DNA of 64,000 nucleotides from JBFXAF01 sp050184585 (lineage in GTDB: Bacteria > Pseudomonadota > Alphaproteobacteria > Rhizobiales > Rhizobiaceae): assembly GCA_050184585.1 (NCBI GenBank), contig JBFXAF010000001.1, forward strand, positions 496,001 to 560,000, written 5' to 3'. Position numbers and translations under genes: made by a program. Shown here one piece after another: positions 10,052 through 20,600 of the stretch; position 1 is the stretch's first letter; each line of letters starts with the position of its first letter. The notes below the pieces were generated by a model. That model worked only from the letters and a program-made list of their open reading frames with translations, was not told the origin of the DNA and searched no databases.

Positions 10052-10977
10052 TATCCTAGCCTGTCTCGCAGCCAGCGGAGGGGGAAGGTGGCGAGCACGA
10101 TGCCGCCGAGAACCAGCGCGATGCCGAGTGCGTGATAGGTTTCAAACGCTTCCCCGAGAACAGTCGCCGCCAGCAGAACGCCATAGGGTGGCAGAAGATA
10201 CATGAAGATGCCGGCGACCGACGGGCCGAGCACGCGGACGCCGAACTGGAAGGCCGAAAAGGCGAGCAGCGAGGCGACGATGACGATGCCTGCGATGCCC
10301 TGCCAGGCCGATGCGGTCACCGGCATTGGATCGCCGGCGATGAATTCCCAGGCGGCGAAGGGCAGAACGATCAACGCTCCAGCTGCGGCGACGATGCCGA
10401 GAAGGGCTGGAGTCGAGAGCGTTGCGAGGCGCGATGAACGATAGAGAATCGAATAGACGGCCCAGGCGAAGGCGGACGCCACGAACAGGAGGTCGCCGAT
10501 GTTGAACTCGAGGCGCAAGAGGGCGCTGGCATCTCCTCGGAGGACGATGACCGCCACGCCGAGGAATGCGATCACGCAGCCGACGGCCTCTCGCGCACCG
10601 ATCCGGCGACCCGAAAGGGCCGCCTCCAGAAGGATGATTATGGCCGGCGATGTGGTGTAGATCAGCGTCCCGTTGGTCGCCGAGGTATGCGCGATGGCCA
10701 CATAGACCAGCGCACCGCAGATCCACATGCCGAGGAAGCCGAGAAGAACGACGAGCGGCCAGTCACGCCGGAGGAGCGAAGCCAGGGCAACGCGTTCACG
10801 CGCAAGCAGAGGCGCAAGGATCGCGGCGACCAGCGCCCAGCGCACGAAGGCCAGGGTGAACGGGGCGATCTCCTCGACGGCCGACTTGCCGAAGATGAGG
10901 TTGGTCGAAAACATCAGCGGCGCTAGGAGCATCACTGCGATGGCGATGCCCGAGCGGCCTGCAGGCTGGATTGGCAA
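10048..10977 (-). CDS. EamA/DMT-family transporter
   Basis: About 309 residues with ten hydrophobic segments in two EamA repeats, the layout of drug/metabolite transporters. Substrate unknown. The start is a problem: no ATG is in frame upstream of the first helix. A TTG at 10977 gives a normal-length protein starting (M)PIQPAGRSG. Another TTG at 11043 would add 22 residues. An ATG at 11023 is out of frame. A sequencing frameshift or a non-ATG start are both possible. The frame stays open to 12624, but that part is antisense to glmU and is not coding. Divergent from glmU. Confidence 0.8.
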   Translation of the reverse strand: MPIQPAGRSGIAIAVMLLAPLMFSTNLIFGKSAVEEIAPFTLAFVRWALVAAILAPLLARERVALASLLRRDWPLVVLLGFLGMWICGALVYVAIAHTSATNGTLIYTTSPAIIILLEAALSGRRIGAREAVGCVIAFLGVAVIVLRGDASALLRLEFNIGDLLFVASAFAWAVYSILYRSSRLATLSTPALLGIVAAAGALIVLPFAAWEFIAGDPMPVTASAWQGIAGIVIVASLLAFSAFQFGVRVLGPSVAGIFMYLLPPYGVLLAATVLGEAFETYHALGIALVLGGIVLATFPLRWLRDRLGY

Positions 10978-11070
10978 GGGGTGTCCGGATGCTGGTTTGT
11001 GCGTGTCGGACGTGGTGATACATAGCCCGCGAGTCCCGATCAATCTTGCTTTGCCGATTCGGTAGCTTTC

Positions 11071-12423
11071 ATGCCTGAACGATCCAGCCTGTCCGTTATC
11101 CTCGCCGCCGGCGAGGGCACGCGCATGAAGAGTGCGACGCCGAAGGTGCTGCACCGGATCGCCGGTTTGCCCATGCTCGCCCATGTCACAAACACGGTTC
11201 ACGCCGCCCACGGAGGCGACATTGCGGTCGTGGTCGGCCACGGCGCCGAGCAAGTGACCGCCGCGGCTTCGACATTCGCACCCGCCGCCGAGTTTTTCGT
11301 CCAGAACAGGCGGGTCGGGACGGCGAACGCCGTGCTGGCGGCGCGAACGGCCATCGCCAGGGGTCATGACGACGTGCTGGTGATGTTCGGTGACACGCCG
11401 CTGCTCAGCCGGGCCGCGATCGAGGCGGTACGCGCGGCGCTCGCAGGGGGGGCGACGGTCGTCGCGATGGGTTTCCGGACGGATCGCCCTGCCGGCTATG
11501 GCCGCCTGATCGAGAAGGACGGCCGCCTCCTGGCGATCCGGGAGGACAAGGACGCTTCGGAGGAGGAGCGCGAGATCACCTTCTGCAATGGCGGCCTGAT
11601 GGGCATCGCAGGCAACGAGGCCTTGGCGCTGGTCGACGCGGTCGGCAATGTCAACGCGAAGGGCGAATACTACCTGACCGACATCGTGGCGATCGCCAAT
11701 CAGAGGGGTCTCAAGGTTGTGGCGACCGAGGCGAGCTATGAGGATGCGCTCGGCATCAACAACCGCGTCGAACTCGCGGAAGCCGAGGCGATCTGGCAGC
11801 AGCGCAAGCGTCGAGAGATGATGCTGGCTGGCGTCACGCTCGTCGCGCCGGACACGGTATGTTTCGCGCATGACACGAAGATCGGTCCAGATGTCATTGT
11901 CGAGCCTAACGTTTTCTTTGGTCCCGGCGTCTCGGTTTCGAGCGGCGCGACGATCCACGCGAATTGTCATCTCGAGGGTGCGACGGTCGGCGAGGGGGTC
12001 GAGATCGGCCCTTTCGCGCGGCTGCGGCCGGGGGCGGACTTGAGGGAGAAATCCAAGGTCGGCAACTTCGTGGAGATCAAGAAGACGGTTGTCGGGCCTG
12101 GCGCCAAGGTGCCGCATCTCTCCTATGTCGGCGACGCGTTCGTTGGCGCTAAAGCCAATCTCGGCGCGGGGACGATCACCTGCAACTATGATGGCTATGG
12201 CAAGTTCGTCACCGATATCGCGCCCGGAGCATTCGTCGGTTCCAACTCGTCGCTGGTGGCGCCGGTCAGGATCGGCGAAAACGCCTATGTGGCGTCGGGC
12301 AGCGTCATCACCGAGGATGTGCCCGACGACGCGCTCGCCCTGGGGCGCGCGCGTCAGACGACGATCCCGGGGCGGGCGAAGGCATTGCGGGACAAGCGTG
12401 CCGCGGCGAAGAAGCGCGACTGA
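11071..12423 (+). CDS. glmU: bifunctional GlcNAc-1-phosphate uridyltransferase / glucosamine-1-phosphate acetyltransferase
   Basis: A 450-aa cytoplasmic enzyme making UDP-GlcNAc for peptidoglycan and lipid A. The N-terminal pyrophosphorylase domain has LAAGEGTRMKS (residues 10-20) and the FGDTPLL metal-binding segment. The C-terminal left-handed beta-helix carries the hexapeptide repeats and the acetyl-CoA site pattern (SYVGDAFVGAKANLGAGTITCNYDG). Length is typical. glmS follows by 136 nt, so two successive steps of amino-sugar synthesis are adjacent, as in many alphaproteobacteria. Confidence 0.97.
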   Translation: MPERSSLSVILAAGEGTRMKSATPKVLHRIAGLPMLAHVTNTVHAAHGGDIAVVVGHGAEQVTAAASTFAPAAEFFVQNRRVGTANAVLAARTAIARGHDDVLVMFGDTPLLSRAAIEAVRAALAGGATVVAMGFRTDRPAGYGRLIEKDGRLLAIREDKDASEEEREITFCNGGLMGIAGNEALALVDAVGNVNAKGEYYLTDIVAIANQRGLKVVATEASYEDALGINNRVELAEAEAIWQQRKRREMMLAGVTLVAPDTVCFAHDTKIGPDVIVEPNVFFGPGVSVSSGATIHANCHLEGATVGEGVEIGPFARLRPGADLREKSKVGNFVEIKKTVVGPGAKVPHLSYVGDAFVGAKANLGAGTITCNYDGYGKFVTDIAPGAFVGSNSSLVAPVRIGENAYVASGSVITEDVPDDALALGRARQTTIPGRAKALRDKRAAAKKRD

Positions 12424-12559
12424 CCGGTAACGGCTTCGCAAGGGCGTTCGGCCATAGTGTCGGCGAAAACGCCTGACACCGAGCGAAACGATATTTGACT
12501 TTCTGGCGCCCCGGCTCGGGCCTACATACGGCGCCACATCCGATCGCGGGAGCGGACAC

Positions 12560-14383
12560 ATGTGCGGAATCGTCGGGATCGTCGGCCGGACCCCGGTGGC
12601 GCCTTTGATCGTCGACGCGCTCAAGCGCCTCGAATATCGCGGCTATGATTCCGCCGGCGTGGCGACCATCGAGCACGGTACGCTCGCCCGCCGCCGCGCC
12701 GAGGGCAAGCTGATCAATCTCGAGCGCCGGCTCCAGTCGGAACCGCTCGACGGCACGATCGGCATCGGCCACACGCGCTGGGCCACGCATGGCGTACCGA
12801 ACGAAACGAACGCGCACCCGCATTTCTCCAATGACGTGGCGATCGTCCACAACGGCATCATCGAGAACTTCGCCGAGCTGCGCGACGAACTGACGGCGGA
12901 CGGTTTCGAGTTCACGTCGCAGACGGACACCGAGGTGGTGGCGCACCTCGTCTCCAGGGAAATGCGTCGCGGCGCGCGGCCGGTGGATGCGGCCTACCGG
13001 GCGCTGAAGCAGCTCGAAGGCGCGTTCGCGCTCGCCATCATGTTCCGTGGCGACGAGGATCTAATCGTCGGCGCGCGCAACGGCCCGCCGCTGGCGATCG
13101 GTCACGGCGAAGGGGAGATGTATCTCGGCTCGGACGCCATCGCGCTCGCGCCCTTCACGGAGTCGATCACCTACCTCGAGGACGGCGACTGGGCGGTCGT
13201 GCGCCGCAATCACGTCCAGATCTTCGACATGGCCGGCGAACCGGTGGAGCGCCCGCGCCAGCAGTCGATCGGCACCAGCTTCATGGTCGACAAGGGCAAC
13301 CACCGGCACTTCATGGAGAAGGAGATCCATGAGCAGCCGGAGGTGATCTCCCACACCCTTGCGCACTATCTCGACTTCACCACCAACATGGCGAAGGATT
13401 TCCCGCTCCCGTTCGATTTCGCGGCGATGGACAGGCTTTCGATCTCGGCCTGCGGCACGGCGTATCTGGCTGGTCTCGTCGGCAAGTACTGGCTGGAGCG
13501 CCATGCACGCCTGCCGGTCGACATCGATATCGCCTCGGAGTTCCGCTACCGCGAACAGCCCCTTTCGAAGGCCAGCGCGGCGCTTTTCGTGTCGCAATCC
13601 GGCGAAACCGCCGACACGCTCGCCTCGCTTCGCTATTGCCGCCGGGAGGGCGTACCGATCGCGTCGATCGTCAACGTTCGCCAGTCGACCATCGCGCGAG
13701 AATCCGACGGCGTGTTCCCGACGCTCGCCGGTCCCGAGATCGGGGTCGCCTCGACCAAGGCCTTCACCTGCCAGCTCGCCGTGCTCGCCTCGCTCACCGT
13801 GAGGGCGGCCCGCGACCGCGGCCATCTGGACGCTAAGGCGGAAAAGGCGCTGGTGCGGCAGCTCGCCGAGACGCCGCGCATCGCCAGCCATGTGCTCAAG
13901 CTCGAGAGCCAGATCGAGACGCTGGCGCGCGAGCTCGCCCAGGTTCGCCACGTTCTCTACCTCGGCCGCGACACCAACTATCCGCTGGCGCTGGAAGGCG
14001 CGCTCAAGCTCAAGGAAATCTCCTACATTCACGCGGAGGGCTATGCCGCGGGCGAACTCAAGCACGGACCGATCGCGTTGATCGACGAACAGATGCCCGT
14101 CATCGTCATCGCGCCTCACGACCGCATCTTCGAGAAGACCGTCTCGAACATGCAGGAGGTCGCCGCCCGGGGCGGACGCATCATCCTGATCACCGACCAG
14201 AAGGGCGCCAAGGCGGCCTCGGTCAAGACGATGGAGACCATCGTGCTGCCCGACGTGCCGTCCTTCATCGCGCCGATGGTCTATGCCCTGCCGGTACAGC
14301 TTCTGGCGTACCATACGGCCGTCTTCATGGGGACCGACGTCGACCAGCCGCGCAACCTCGCCAAGTCGGTCACCGTCGAATAG
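12560..14383 (+). CDS. glmS: glutamine-fructose-6-phosphate aminotransferase (isomerizing)
   Basis: A 607-aa enzyme converting fructose-6-phosphate and glutamine to glucosamine-6-phosphate. The catalytic Cys follows the initiator Met (MCGIVGIVG), the N-terminal nucleophile of the glutaminase domain. Two SIS sugar-isomerase domains follow (ISACGTAYLAG, SQSGETADTL, LGRDTNYPLALEGALKLKEIS), and the conserved C-terminus ends PRNLAKSVTVE. No glmS ribozyme is visible upstream. A TTGACT at 12495-12500 might be a -35 box, but the nearest TACATA is 22 nt away, so no promoter is called. A small hairpin (14393-14409) follows the stop. Confidence 0.97.
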   Translation: MCGIVGIVGRTPVAPLIVDALKRLEYRGYDSAGVATIEHGTLARRRAEGKLINLERRLQSEPLDGTIGIGHTRWATHGVPNETNAHPHFSNDVAIVHNGIIENFAELRDELTADGFEFTSQTDTEVVAHLVSREMRRGARPVDAAYRALKQLEGAFALAIMFRGDEDLIVGARNGPPLAIGHGEGEMYLGSDAIALAPFTESITYLEDGDWAVVRRNHVQIFDMAGEPVERPRQQSIGTSFMVDKGNHRHFMEKEIHEQPEVISHTLAHYLDFTTNMAKDFPLPFDFAAMDRLSISACGTAYLAGLVGKYWLERHARLPVDIDIASEFRYREQPLSKASAALFVSQSGETADTLASLRYCRREGVPIASIVNVRQSTIARESDGVFPTLAGPEIGVASTKAFTCQLAVLASLTVRAARDRGHLDAKAEKALVRQLAETPRIASHVLKLESQIETLARELAQVRHVLYLGRDTNYPLALEGALKLKEISYIHAEGYAAGELKHGPIALIDEQMPVIVIAPHDRIFEKTVSNMQEVAARGGRIILITDQKGAKAASVKTMETIVLPDVPSFIAPMVYALPVQLLAYHTAVFMGTDVDQPRNLAKSVTVE

Positions 14384-14476
14384 GGCGATATGCCGCCGGT
14401 TGCCGGCGGACCGAACCTGCTCTAGTCGTGTTGCGGTGCGAAAAAGGGCGGAACTCCATTGGCGGAGACAGGCGGA

Positions 14477-15157
14477 ATGACCCGGCTCCGGAACTATTTC
14501 CTGACCGGTGTGGTCGTCTGCGCGCCGATCGCGATCACCGCCTATCTCGCCTGGACCGTGGTCCACTGGTTCGATTCGTGGGTAAAGCCCTACATCCCCG
14601 CGCGGTACAACCCTGACAACTATCTGCCATTCGCGGTCCCCGGCTTCGGCCTGATCGTGGCGCTGCTGATCATCACTTTGATCGGATTCCTTACGGCCAA
14701 CATCATCGGTCGCTCGATCGTGCAGGTGGGCGAGCGCCTTCTCAACCGCATGCCGCTGGTGCGCAACGTCTATAGCGGCCTCAAGCAGATTTTCGAGACG
14801 GTGCTGGCGAACCGCTCGGAATTGTTCACCCGTGTCGGCCTCTTCGAGTATCCACGCCGTGGCGCCTGGTCGATCGTCTTCATCGCCAAGCAGCAAGACA
14901 CCGAGATCAACCGGGCGCTCAAACCGAAGCACGGCAAGACGATGGCGGTCTTCCGCCCGATCACGCCCAACGTGACCACCGGCTATCTGCTTTACGTTCC
15001 GGAGGAGGACGTGATCCCGCTCGACATGAGCGTCGAGGATGCCGCCAAGCTGCTGATTTCCGCCGGGCTCGTGGCGCCCGAGAAGCACGACGCAGGGATC
15101 GCCAAGCTGGTCGAAGCCAAGATCCGCTCGAAGGCGCCGAGGAAACGGGCCGAATAG
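14477..15157 (+). CDS. DUF502 family membrane protein
   Basis: A 226-aa protein with two N-terminal transmembrane helices (about residues 6-28 and 50-75) and a soluble remainder. It fits the DUF502 family (RNYFLTGVVVCAPIAIT start, NRMPLVRNVYSGLKQI centre). Function is unknown. The ATG at 14477 is preferred over a TTG at 14459 because an AGGCGG ribosome site precedes it. It converges on recG with 3 nt between the stops. Confidence 0.88.
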   Translation: MTRLRNYFLTGVVVCAPIAITAYLAWTVVHWFDSWVKPYIPARYNPDNYLPFAVPGFGLIVALLIITLIGFLTANIIGRSIVQVGERLLNRMPLVRNVYSGLKQIFETVLANRSELFTRVGLFEYPRRGAWSIVFIAKQQDTEINRALKPKHGKTMAVFRPITPNVTTGYLLYVPEEDVIPLDMSVEDAAKLLISAGLVAPEKHDAGIAKLVEAKIRSKAPRKRAE

Positions 15158-15160
15158 GTC

Positions 15161-17269
15161 TCACCCGGCGCGGAGCAAGCGGACGGCCTCGTCCCTTCCG
15201 AACAGGTAGAGCAGGATGCGCAGGGCCTCGCCGCGCGGCGAGCGCAGCTCCGGGTCGCGTGCGAGGATCAGTCGGGCGTCGTCGCGCGCGACCTCCAGCA
15301 GGTCGGCATGGTGTTCGATGCGGGCGACCATGAAGCCCGGCGTGCCCGACTGGCGCGTCCCGAGCAGCTCGCCCTCACCGCGCAGCTTCAGGTCCTCCTC
15401 GGCGATGAGAAAGCCGTCCTCGGTCTCCCGTATCACCGACAAGCGCCGTTTGGCGGTCTCACCGAGAGGTTCCCCGTAGAGCAGCACGCATGAGGAGGGG
15501 CGGTCGCCACGCCCGACCCGCCCACGCAACTGATGAAGCTGCGCGAGGCCGAACCGCTCTGCATGCTCGATGACGATGATCGTCGCGTCCGACACGTCGA
15601 CGCCGACTTCCACGACCGTGGTGGCGACGAGGATTCGCGTCGTGCCATCCTTGAACGCCAGCATGGCGCGGTCCTTGTCGGGGCCCTTCATGCGCCCATG
15701 CACGAGGCCCACCCTATCCCCGAAGTCCTGTTTCAGCGTGGCGTATCGCTCTTCGGCGGCGGTCAGCGGGACGACCTCCGATTCCTCCACCAGCGGACAG
15801 ATCCAGTAGACCTTCTGTCCTTCGAGGATCGCGTCGGCAATCCGGCCGGTCAGTTCGTCGAGCCGGTCGAGGGGCAGGGTGACCGTACGGATCGGTCGCC
15901 GCCCGGCCGGCTTCTCGTCGAGGCGCGAGACATCCATATCGCCGAAGGCGGCCAGCACCAGGGTGCGGGGAATCGGCGTCGCGGTCATCACCAGCGTATC
16001 GGGCGCCTCGCCCTTGGCGGCGATCGCCAGCCGCTGGTGCACTCCGAAGCGGTGCTGCTCGTCAACCACGGCCAGCGCGAGGTTCCTGTAGACGACGCCT
16101 TCCTGGAACAGGGCGTGGGTGCCAATGACGATACTGATCGTCCCGTCCGCGAGCCCGGCCAGCACGGCGTCGCGTTCGCGACCCTTTTCGCGGCCGGTCA
16201 GGATCGCTGCCGTGAGCCCCGCGCGGGCAGCGATCGGTGCGATGGTTGCGAGATGTTGGCGGGCCAGCACCTCGGTCGGCGCCATCAGTGCGGACTGGCC
16301 ACCGGCCTCCGCCGCGCGCGCCATGGCGAGGAGCGCGACGACCGTCTTGCCGGAGCCGACGTCGCCCGGAAGCAGTCGCAGCATGCGGTCGGCTTTCGCC
16401 ATGTCCGCGTCGATCTCCGCCAGTGCCCGCGTCTGCGCGCCGGTGAGGGAGTAGGGGAGCGCCGCGCGGATCGCCTCGACGAAGCGGCCGTCGCCGCTCA
16501 GCGGGCGGCCAGAGCGGCGACGCGTGCGGGCACGGACCAGTGCGAGCGATAGCTGCCCCGCCAGGAACTCGTCATAGGCGAGCCGCCTCCAGGCGCTCGA
16601 GTCCGGCGAGACGTCGAGCGCCGCCTCCGGTCCATGTAGCCGAGAGAGGGCGGCCCCGAACGCCGGGAACGACTGCCGACGCGTCACGCCGGAGTCGAGC
16701 CATTCGGGTAGTTCGGGCAGGCGTTCGAGCGCATGGCCGATCGTGCGCCTGAGGATCTTCGCCGAGAGGCCGGCCGTCAGTGGATAGACCGGCTCGATCG
16801 AGGGCAGCGTTCCGGCGTCCGCGGCGAGCACCATGTGGTCTGGATGGACCATGCTCGGGCGACCGTTGAACCATTCCATCCGCCCCGACACGAGGACGTC
16901 TTCTCCCACCGGCAGCGCCGACTCCAGCCATGCCTGCTTGGCGTGAAAGAATGTCAGCGCGATCTCGCCCGTCGCGTCATGCGCGAACACCCGGTAGGGC
17001 ACGTTCGACCGGCCCCGTGGCGCGGGCTGATGCCGGTCGATGCGCAGGTCGAGGGTGACGATCTGGCCCTCCGCCGCCCCCGCGATGCCCGGCCGGCTGC
17101 TGCGGTCGATGGCGCCTTGCGGCAGGACGAAGAGAAGATCGCCAACCCGTGGCTCGCGTCCCGCAAGGTCGGCCGGCGCCACGTTGGCGATCAGGCTCGC
17201 CACCTTGGAACCGACCCCGTCGAGCGAGGTCACCGGTGCGAACAGAGGGTCGAGAAGGGAAGGGCGCAT
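15161..17269 (-). CDS. recG: ATP-dependent DNA helicase RecG
   Basis: A 702-aa branch-migration helicase that remodels stalled forks and recombination intermediates. An N-terminal OB/wedge region (residues about 50-160) is followed by SF2 helicase domains: Walker A GDVGSGKT at about 302-309, DEQH box (VVDEQHRFGVHQR), motif III (TATPIPRTL) and motif VI (QLRGRVGRG). The ATG at 17269 gives MRPSLLDPLF; the 12-residue extension to 17305 has no support. It diverges from sdhE-mfd across 90 nt. Confidence 0.97.
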   Translation of the reverse strand: MRPSLLDPLFAPVTSLDGVGSKVASLIANVAPADLAGREPRVGDLLFVLPQGAIDRSSRPGIAGAAEGQIVTLDLRIDRHQPAPRGRSNVPYRVFAHDATGEIALTFFHAKQAWLESALPVGEDVLVSGRMEWFNGRPSMVHPDHMVLAADAGTLPSIEPVYPLTAGLSAKILRRTIGHALERLPELPEWLDSGVTRRQSFPAFGAALSRLHGPEAALDVSPDSSAWRRLAYDEFLAGQLSLALVRARTRRRSGRPLSGDGRFVEAIRAALPYSLTGAQTRALAEIDADMAKADRMLRLLPGDVGSGKTVVALLAMARAAEAGGQSALMAPTEVLARQHLATIAPIAARAGLTAAILTGREKGRERDAVLAGLADGTISIVIGTHALFQEGVVYRNLALAVVDEQHRFGVHQRLAIAAKGEAPDTLVMTATPIPRTLVLAAFGDMDVSRLDEKPAGRRPIRTVTLPLDRLDELTGRIADAILEGQKVYWICPLVEESEVVPLTAAEERYATLKQDFGDRVGLVHGRMKGPDKDRAMLAFKDGTTRILVATTVVEVGVDVSDATIIVIEHAERFGLAQLHQLRGRVGRGDRPSSCVLLYGEPLGETAKRRLSVIRETEDGFLIAEEDLKLRGEGELLGTRQSGTPGFMVARIEHHADLLEVARDDARLILARDPELRSPRGEALRILLYLFGRDEAVRLLRAG

Positions 17270-17359
17270 CGTTGCCGATGGTAAGGGCGGAAAGCGATGT
17301 TGCAAGGCTGACAGTCGCGATCGTCCGGGCTATAGGCGGGCCGAGACCGACAGGCGGCG

Positions 17360-17671
17360 ATGATGAGCAGCGAGACGAGCGACGAGCAACGCGAATGGCG
17401 GCGGCGGAAGCTCGTGTTCCGCTCATGGCATCGTGGCATGCGCGAGGTGGACCTGATCCTCGGGAGTTTCGCCGATGGCCACGCCGCGACCTTGACCGAA
17501 GACGAATTCGCGCAATATGAGCAGCTTCTCGACATACCCGACACCGACCTCCTTCCCTGGCTGACCGGAGAACTGGCGGTTCCGCCCAATTTGCGATCGA
17601 CGGTCCTCGCCAGGATGATCGCGCACGCTCGCGACATGGCCGCCTCGCCGAAGCAAGATGCCTCTCATTGA
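17360..17671 (+). CDS. sdhE: FAD assembly factor SdhE
   Basis: A 103-aa protein of the SdhE/YgfY (Sdh5) family, which promotes covalent flavinylation of the succinate dehydrogenase flavoprotein. The hallmark RGxxE motif is present (RGMRE, residues 25-29), followed by DLILGSF and a small helical bundle. Two ATGs in tandem (17360, 17363) are possible starts. The 3' end overlaps mfd by 14 nt in another frame, so the two are probably co-transcribed. Confidence 0.93.
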   Translation: MMSSETSDEQREWRRRKLVFRSWHRGMREVDLILGSFADGHAATLTEDEFAQYEQLLDIPDTDLLPWLTGELAVPPNLRSTVLARMIAHARDMAASPKQDASH

Positions 17672-20600
17672 CAAGATCGGCCTGACGGGCGCCACGGGCG
17701 CTACGATCGTCGACGGCGTGCCGGACGGCTACGAAGCCTTCGCGCTTGCTCAGGTGTCGGCGGAACTGGCGCCGGATCGGCCCGTCATCTTCGTCGCGCG
17801 TGATGGCCAGAGGCTGCCGTCGATCGTGGAGGCGCTGGCCTTCTGCGCGCGCGGCATTCCCGTGCTGGAACTGCCGGCCTGGGACTGCCTGCCATATGAT
17901 CGCGTCTCACCTGGTCCGGACGCGGCGGCGCGGCGGCTCGACGCGCTTGCGGCAATGTCGGCTCTGGCGGAGCGGCCTCACCGCGCTGTGATTCTGACGA
18001 CCGCCAATGCGATCCTCCAGCGCATGCCGACCGCCGCCGCGATCCGTGCCCAGACATTCGGCGCCGCGCCGGGCAACCAGGTCGACATGAACGCCCTGGT
18101 CGCGCGGCTGGAGGGTTCTGGTTTTTCGCGAGTCTCGACGGTGCGTGAGATTGGCGAATACGCCGTGCGCGGCGGCATTCTCGACTTGTTCGCGCCAGGC
18201 GCGGAGGAAGCGCTGCGCCTCGATTTCTTCGGCGACACGCTGGAATCGATTCGCGCGTTCGACCCGGCGAGCCAGCGCACGATAGGCCAACGGCGTTCGA
18301 TGACATTGCAGCCGATGAGCGAAGTGGCGCTGAGGCCGGAAGCGATCAGCCGCTTCCGGAGAAGCTACATCGAGGCGTTCGGCGCGCCTTCGCGCGACGA
18401 TGCGCTCTACGCCGCGATCAGCGAGGGCCGACGCTTCGCCGGAATGGAGCACTGGCTCCCATTCTTCCACGACCGGCTGGACACCGTCTTCGACTACCTG
18501 CCGGACGCGCCGGTCATCTTCGACCACCTGGCGCGCGAGGCCGTCGAGGAACGCCGCAAGCTGGTTCTGGACCACTACGAGGCGCGTCGGGCGCAGGGCG
18601 ATGATCGCGCGAAGGACGCCGTGCCCTACAAGCCGATCGCGCCCGACCTGCTCTACCTGTCGAGCGAGGAGGTCAACTCAGCCACCGTCGCGCGATCGTC
18701 GACCGAATTCACGCCGTTCGATACGCCGCCCGCCTCCGGCGCCATCATACGCCATGCCGGCGCGCGGTCGGGCCGGGGCTTCGAGGTCGAACGCGCCGAT
18801 CCTGCCGCGAACGTGTTCGATGCGGTTGTGAACCACATCGCGAATGAACGCGCGGCGAAGCGCCGGGTCATCGTCGCGGGCTGGACGGAGGGCTCTCTCG
18901 ACCGTCTCGCGCAGATATTGAGCGAGCACGGCCTCGGCAACATGAAGCCCGTCGCCTCGCTCGCGGACGCCGAGACGCTGGGCGAGGGGGAGTGCGGCCT
19001 TGCGGTCCTGCCGCTCGAGGCGGGCTTCGAAACCAGGGGCCTCGTTGTCGTCGCCGAACAGGACATCCTCGGCGACCGTCTCGTCCGCCGCTCCCGCAAG
19101 AAGCGGCGGAACGCCGACTTCATCGCGGAAGCGTCGGCGCTGTCGGCCGGCGACCTCGTCGTCCACGCGGATCACGGGATCGGTCGCTTCGTCGGCCTGA
19201 AGACGATCGAGGCGGCCGGCGCCCCGCACGACTGCCTGGAAATCCACTACGCCGGAGACGGCAAGCTGTTCCTGCCGGTCGAGAACATCGAACTCCTGTC
19301 GCGCTTCGGCTCGGATTCGGCCGAGGCAGCACTCGACCGGCTGGGTGGCGGAGCCTGGCAAAGCCGCAAGGCCAAGCTGAAGCGCAAGCTCCTGGAGATG
19401 GCCGGTCAGCTGATCCGGCTGGCGGCCGCGCGGCAGATGCGCGCCGCGCCGAAGATGACCCCCGCCGACGGCATCTATGGTGAATTCGCTGCCCGCTTCC
19501 CCTACGAGGAGACGGACGATCAGCACAACGCCATCGACGCGGTGCTGGACGATCTGGGCGCGGGTCGACCGATGGATCGGCTGATTTGCGGCGACGTCGG
19601 ATTCGGCAAGACCGAGGTTGCCTTGCGTGCCACCTTCATCGCCGCGATGGAGGGCTACCAGGTGGCGGTCGTGGTGCCGACCACGCTGCTCGCCCGCCAG
19701 CACCTGAAGACCTTCTCGCAGCGCTTTTCAGGGCTGCCGGTTCGGGTTCGGCAAGCGTCTCGACTGGTCGGTGCGAAGGAACTTGCGGAAACCAAGAAGG
19801 GCGTCGCCGACGGCACAGTCGACATCGTCATCGGCACGCATGCACTGCTCGGCGCAGGAATCTCCTTCAAGAACCTCGGCCTGCTGGTCATCGACGAGGA
19901 GCAGCACTTCGGCGTCAGGCACAAGGAACGCCTGAAGGAATTGAAGAGCGACGTTCATGTCCTCACGCTTTCGGCGACGCCGATTCCGCGCACGTTGCAA
20001 CTGGCGCTCACCGGCGTGCGGGAACTCTCGCTGATCGCCACGCCGCCGGTCGACCGCATGGCGGTGCGGACGTTCATCTCGCCTTTCGATCCGCTGGTCA
20101 TCCGCGAAACGTTGCTGCGCGAGAGATATCGCGGAGGGCACTCGTTCTACGTCGTTCCGCGCATCTCCGATCTCGCCGATGTCCACGATTTCCTGCGCGC
20201 CGAGGTGCCGGAACTGAAGGTCGCGGTGGCGCATGGCCAGATGCCGCCAGGCGAACTGGACGACATCATGAACGGCTTCTACGACGGAAAGTACGACGTC
20301 CTGTTGTCGACGACGATCGTCGAGTCGGGGCTCGACATCCCGACCGCCAACACGCTGATCGTCCACCGGGCGGACATGTTCGGCCTGGCGCAGCTCTATC
20401 AGCTGCGCGGACGGGTAGGGCGCTCCAAGCTGCGCGCCTTCGCCCTCTTCACCCTGCCGGCCAACCGCAAGCTGACCGACACGGCCGACCGACGGCTGAA
20501 GGTCCTGCAGTCGCTCGACACGCTCGGCGCCGGCTTCCAGCTTGCCAGCCATGATCTCGACATCAGGGGCGCCGGCAACCTCCTGGGCGAGGAGCAGTCG

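Noticed and set aside
12495..12528. Promoter for glmS (TTGACT ... TACATA)
   Set aside because: The spacer is 22 nt, too long for a usual sigma-70-type promoter.
10978..12624. Upstream part of an 858-codon minus-strand open frame
   Set aside because: Antisense to glmU and the start of glmS, with low-complexity Arg/Asp-rich translation. Only the 3' third codes for the transporter.
13061..15088. 675-codon minus-strand open frame across glmS and the DUF502 gene
   Set aside because: It spans two real genes on the other strand and shows no motif.
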